NCBI GenBank assembly: GCA_021732605.1
Contig: JAKFUS010000012.1
Coordinates: 62,001-126,000 of the forward strand
Direction of reading: 5' to 3'
Origin: Betaproteobacteria bacterium
GTDB taxonomy: Bacteria > Pseudomonadota > Gammaproteobacteria > Burkholderiales > SG8-41
DNA: 64,000 nt
The translations under genes and the position numbers were made by a program. Under the pieces are notes generated by a model, which had not been told where the DNA came from, searched no databases, and was given only the letters and a program-made list of their open reading frames with translations. Shown piece after piece: positions 61,727-64,000 of this stretch (positions are counted from its first letter, which is position 1; every line of letters starts with the position of its first letter).

Positions 61727-63175
61727 CTAGATCGAAGCGCGGACGGCTTCGATACAGAGCACCATCAGCGGCTGCGGCGCGATGCCCAGCACCAGCATCG
61801 CGAGGCCGTTGACTGTCAGCAGCGCCCGCACGTCGCCCGAAGCCGTCACCGGCGCGTGATCCAGCGGGGCGTCGAAATACATCAGCTTGACGATGCGCAG
61901 GTAGTAGAAGGCGCCGATCAGCGAGAACACCACCGCGATCACCGCCACCCACCACCAGCCGATCTGCACCACGGCCTGCAGCACCGACAGTTTGGCGTAG
62001 AAGCCGACCGTCGGCGGAATGCCCGCCATCGAAAACATCAGCAGCAGCATCAGGAAGGCGTACCACGGACTGCGCTGATTGAGACCTTTGTAGTCGTCAA
62101 GGTTCTCCGCCTCGAAACCGTCACGACTCAGCAGCAGGATGATGCCAAAGGCGCCGAGCGTCATCAGCACGTAGACCACGACGTAGAACATGCCGGCGCC
62201 GTAACCATCGATGGTGCCGGACAACACGCCGAGCAGCAGGAAACCCATGTGCGAAATCGTCGAATACGCCAGCATGCGCTTCAGGTTGGTTTGCATGATC
62301 GCAGCCAGATTGCCGATGGCCAGCGACAGCACCGCCATGATCAGCAGCATCTGCCGCCATTCCTCGACCAGCGCATCGGCGCCCATTGCCTGTGCCAGCA
62401 GGCGCATCACGATGGCAAACGCAGCAAACTTGGGGGCGGAACCGATGAACAGCGTTACCGCGGTGGGCGCGCCCTGATAGACGTCGGGCACCCACATGTG
62501 GAAGGGCACCGCGCCGAGCTTGAAGCCCAGGCCGGCGACGATAAACACCAGCCCGAACACCAGTACCGCCTGCGCGCGCACGCCTTCTGCGGACGATTGC
62601 GCGAGTTCGGTGATTTCCAGAGTGCCGGTGGCGCCGTAGAGCATCGACATGCCGTAGAGCAGCATCCCTGAGGCCAGCGCGCCGAGCACAAAGTATTTCA
62701 TCGCCGCCTCGGTCGCCTGCACCGAGTCGCGCTGAAGTGCGACCATCGCGTAGAGGGACAAGGACAGCAGTTCCAGGCCCAGATACAGCGTCAGCAGGTG
62801 GTTGGCCGAGATCATCACCATCATGCCCAGCGTCGCGAACAGCGCCAGCGTGAAGAATTCGCCGCGGAACATGCCGCGCGCTGCGGTGTAAGCCCGGGCG
62901 TAGACCAGTATGGTGATCACCGCCAGACAGGTCAGCAGCTTCAATGCGTCGGCCATCAGGTCGTCGACGAACATGCCGCTGAAGGTGTAAACCGGTTCGG
63001 CATTGCCGGTGAAAAAGGTCAGTATCGCGCAGCCGGCGAGCGTGAACTGGGTCAGGCCGTAGGTGAAGACGCGGTTGTCATCGCTGATGAACAGGTCAAC
63101 GATCAGGATCAGGCAGGCCATCACCAGCAGGAACAGCTCGGGATAGGCGGGCCACAATGGGGTGATGTATTGCAT
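61727..63175 (-). CDS. nuoN: NADH-quinone oxidoreductase subunit N
   Basis: A 482-aa antiporter-like membrane subunit of complex I with about 14 helices. Typical segments are [37 protein letters not shown] and [20 protein letters not shown], carrying the conserved Glu, Lys and His of the proton channel. It is 21 bp downstream of nuoM. Confidence 0.96.
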   Translation of the reverse strand: MQYITPLWPAYPELFLLVMACLILIVDLFISDDNRVFTYGLTQFTLAGCAILTFFTGNAEPVYTFSGMFVDDLMADALKLLTCLAVITILVYARAYTAARGMFRGEFFTLALFATLGMMVMISANHLLTLYLGLELLSLSLYAMVALQRDSVQATEAAMKYFVLGALASGMLLYGMSMLYGATGTLEITELAQSSAEGVRAQAVLVFGLVFIVAGLGFKLGAVPFHMWVPDVYQGAPTAVTLFIGSAPKFAAFAIVMRLLAQAMGADALVEEWRQMLLIMAVLSLAIGNLAAIMQTNLKRMLAYSTISHMGFLLLGVLSGTIDGYGAGMFYVVVYVLMTLGAFGIILLLSRDGFEAENLDDYKGLNQRSPWYAFLMLLLMFSMAGIPPTVGFYAKLSVLQAVVQIGWWWVAVIAVVFSLIGAFYYLRIVKLMYFDAPLDHAPVTASGDVRALLTVNGLAMLVLGIAPQPLMVLCIEAVRASI

Positions 63176-63196
63176 CGTTTTTTACCTGATCGTGGC

Positions 63197-64000
63197 CTAT
63201 TGCAGCGGCAGTTTGCTGAGCGACACGTGCGCCAGCAATTCGTTGACCGAGACATGCAGCACCTCGGCAAAGGGTTCGGGCCACACGCCCATGACCAGCA
63301 CCAGCGCTGCAAGAACACCCAGCACCAGGCACTCGCAGCCGTTGATGTCCTGCAACTCGGCCACATGGTCGTTGGCCACCGCGCCGAACATCACGCGTTT
63401 GTACATCCACAGCGTATAGGCGGCGCCGAAAATCAGCGTGATCGCCGCGGCAAAGGCATACCAGAAGTTCACTTTCATCGCGCCGAGGATCACCAGGAAT
63501 TCACCGACGAAACCGCTGGTTCCCGGCAGTCCGGCATTGGCCATCGCAAACAGCATGAACAAGGCGGCAAACACCGGCATTTTGTTGGCGACACCACCGT
63601 AATCGGCAATCTGCCGCGAGTGCATGCGGTCATACAGCACGCCGACGCAAAGGAACATCGCGGCCGAGATGAAACCGTGCGAAATCATCTGCAGCACCGC
63701 GCCCTCGACACCCTGCGCGTTGAAGATGAAGATGCCGAGGGTGACAAAACCCATGTGTGAAATCGACGAATAGGCGATCAGCTTTTTCATGTCGGTCTGC
63801 ACCAGCGCCACCAGACCGATGTAGACCACTGCAATCAGCGACAAGGTGATCACCACCGGCGCGAGGTACAGGCTGGCATCAGGCACGATGGGCAGCGACA
63901 GCCGCAGGAAACCATAACCGCCGAGCTTCAGCATGATTGCGGCCAGCACCACGGAGCCGCCGGTGGGCGCTTCGACGTGGGCATCGGGCAGCCAGGTATG
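63197..64000 (-). CDS. nuoM: NADH-quinone oxidoreductase subunit M, 5'-truncated by the window edge
   Basis: 267 codons of the C-terminal part of NuoM; the frame is open to the window end, where HTWLPDAHVEAPTGGS is encoded, a NuoM signature. Then come MKKLIAYSSISHMGFVTLGI and LPGTSGFVGEFLVILG. Antiporter-like proton-pumping subunit of complex I. The rest of the nuo operon must lie to the right. Confidence 0.96.
   Translation of the reverse strand, partial: HTWLPDAHVEAPTGGSVVLAAIMLKLGGYGFLRLSLPIVPDASLYLAPVVITLSLIAVVYIGLVALVQTDMKKLIAYSSISHMGFVTLGIFIFNAQGVEGAVLQMISHGFISAAMFLCVGVLYDRMHSRQIADYGGVANKMPVFAALFMLFAMANAGLPGTSGFVGEFLVILGAMKVNFWYAFAAAITLIFGAAYTLWMYKRVMFGAVANDHVAELQDINGCECLVLGVLAALVLVMGVWPEPFAEVLHVSVNELLAHVSLSKLPLQ

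Noticed and set aside
61505-62671. 388-codon plus-strand frame opposite nuoN and DUF2818
   Set aside because: Extremely His/Gln/Asp-rich, the mirror image of hydrophobic codons of membrane proteins; not a real gene.

Overview
This window reads as chromosome of a GC-rich betaproteobacterium, most likely Burkholderiales or a near relative. Four things suggest this: nine periplasmic Bug (TctC-type) receptors in 64 kb, IclR- and GntR-controlled catabolic clusters, two IorAB-like molybdenum hydroxylases, and a nuoM-nuoN-DUF2818 gene order. No rRNA, tRNA, CRISPR array, phage or insertion sequence was recognised. Species cannot be named from the sequence.

Layout. (1) 1-9782: a partial Bug receptor, then cupin, PH-domain, DoxX and sulfatase genes, three more Bug receptors, and a stand-alone cysteine desulfurase. 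(2) 9902-20440: a catabolic island with an orphan aconitase-type large subunit, RidA, two FAD monooxygenases flanking a VOC protein, a divergent IclR regulator, and a Bug/hydrolase/aconitase-type large and small subunit/GNAT operon. The two operons share a 17-bp dyad (11900 and 15790), a good candidate IclR operator. (3) 20450-22575: an ATP-grasp ligase and a Bug receptor. (4) 22656-38311, all minus strand: an Mo-hydroxylase pair, two M24-fold proteins, aldo/keto reductase, beta-hydroxyacid dehydrogenase, a 2-oxoacid dehydrogenase (E1a, E1b, E2, no E3), an exported amidohydrolase, two Bug receptors and an NMT1-like protein. A divergent GntR regulator (38717) and dyad-rich DNA sit at its head. 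(5) 39451-48624: MarC, a metallopeptidase-like protein, a P-loop zeta-like protein, a His/Tyr-rich secreted protein, DUF993, a HigBA-type toxin-antitoxin pair, an OYE-type flavoenzyme, an AroQ-like protein and an AT-rich lipoprotein gene. (6) 48653-52253: a second Mo-hydroxylase pair with its Bug gene. (7) 52373-55834: DsbB, ArfB, cytochrome c' and cytochrome b561. (8) 55887-61389: the most interesting locus. (9) 61403-64000: DUF2818, nuoN and the 3' part of nuoM.

The main candidate for an undescribed system is 55887-61389. An Aas-like acyl-activating enzyme, whose fused acyltransferase domain has lost its catalytic residues, is divergent from a clear RpfF (DSF-type fatty-acid signal synthase). 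Downstream of rpfF lies a gene for a MerR-type DNA-binding domain fused to PAS, a degenerate GGDEF and a degenerate EAL domain. This resembles the RpfB/RpfF/RpfR logic of diffusible-signal-factor quorum sensing, but with a DNA-binding receptor candidate. A 19-bp dyad in the shared intergenic region could be its operator.

Other notable signals are: a 72-bp interspersed repeat present twice with compensatory base changes; eleven copies of an AT-rich motif concentrated at gene ends; heptamer arrays inside the 2-oxoacid dehydrogenase cluster; and several enzymes whose family-defining catalytic residues are replaced (both M24 proteins, the AroQ-like protein, one Mo-hydroxylase, the LeuD-like subunit and the Aas-like acyltransferase domain).
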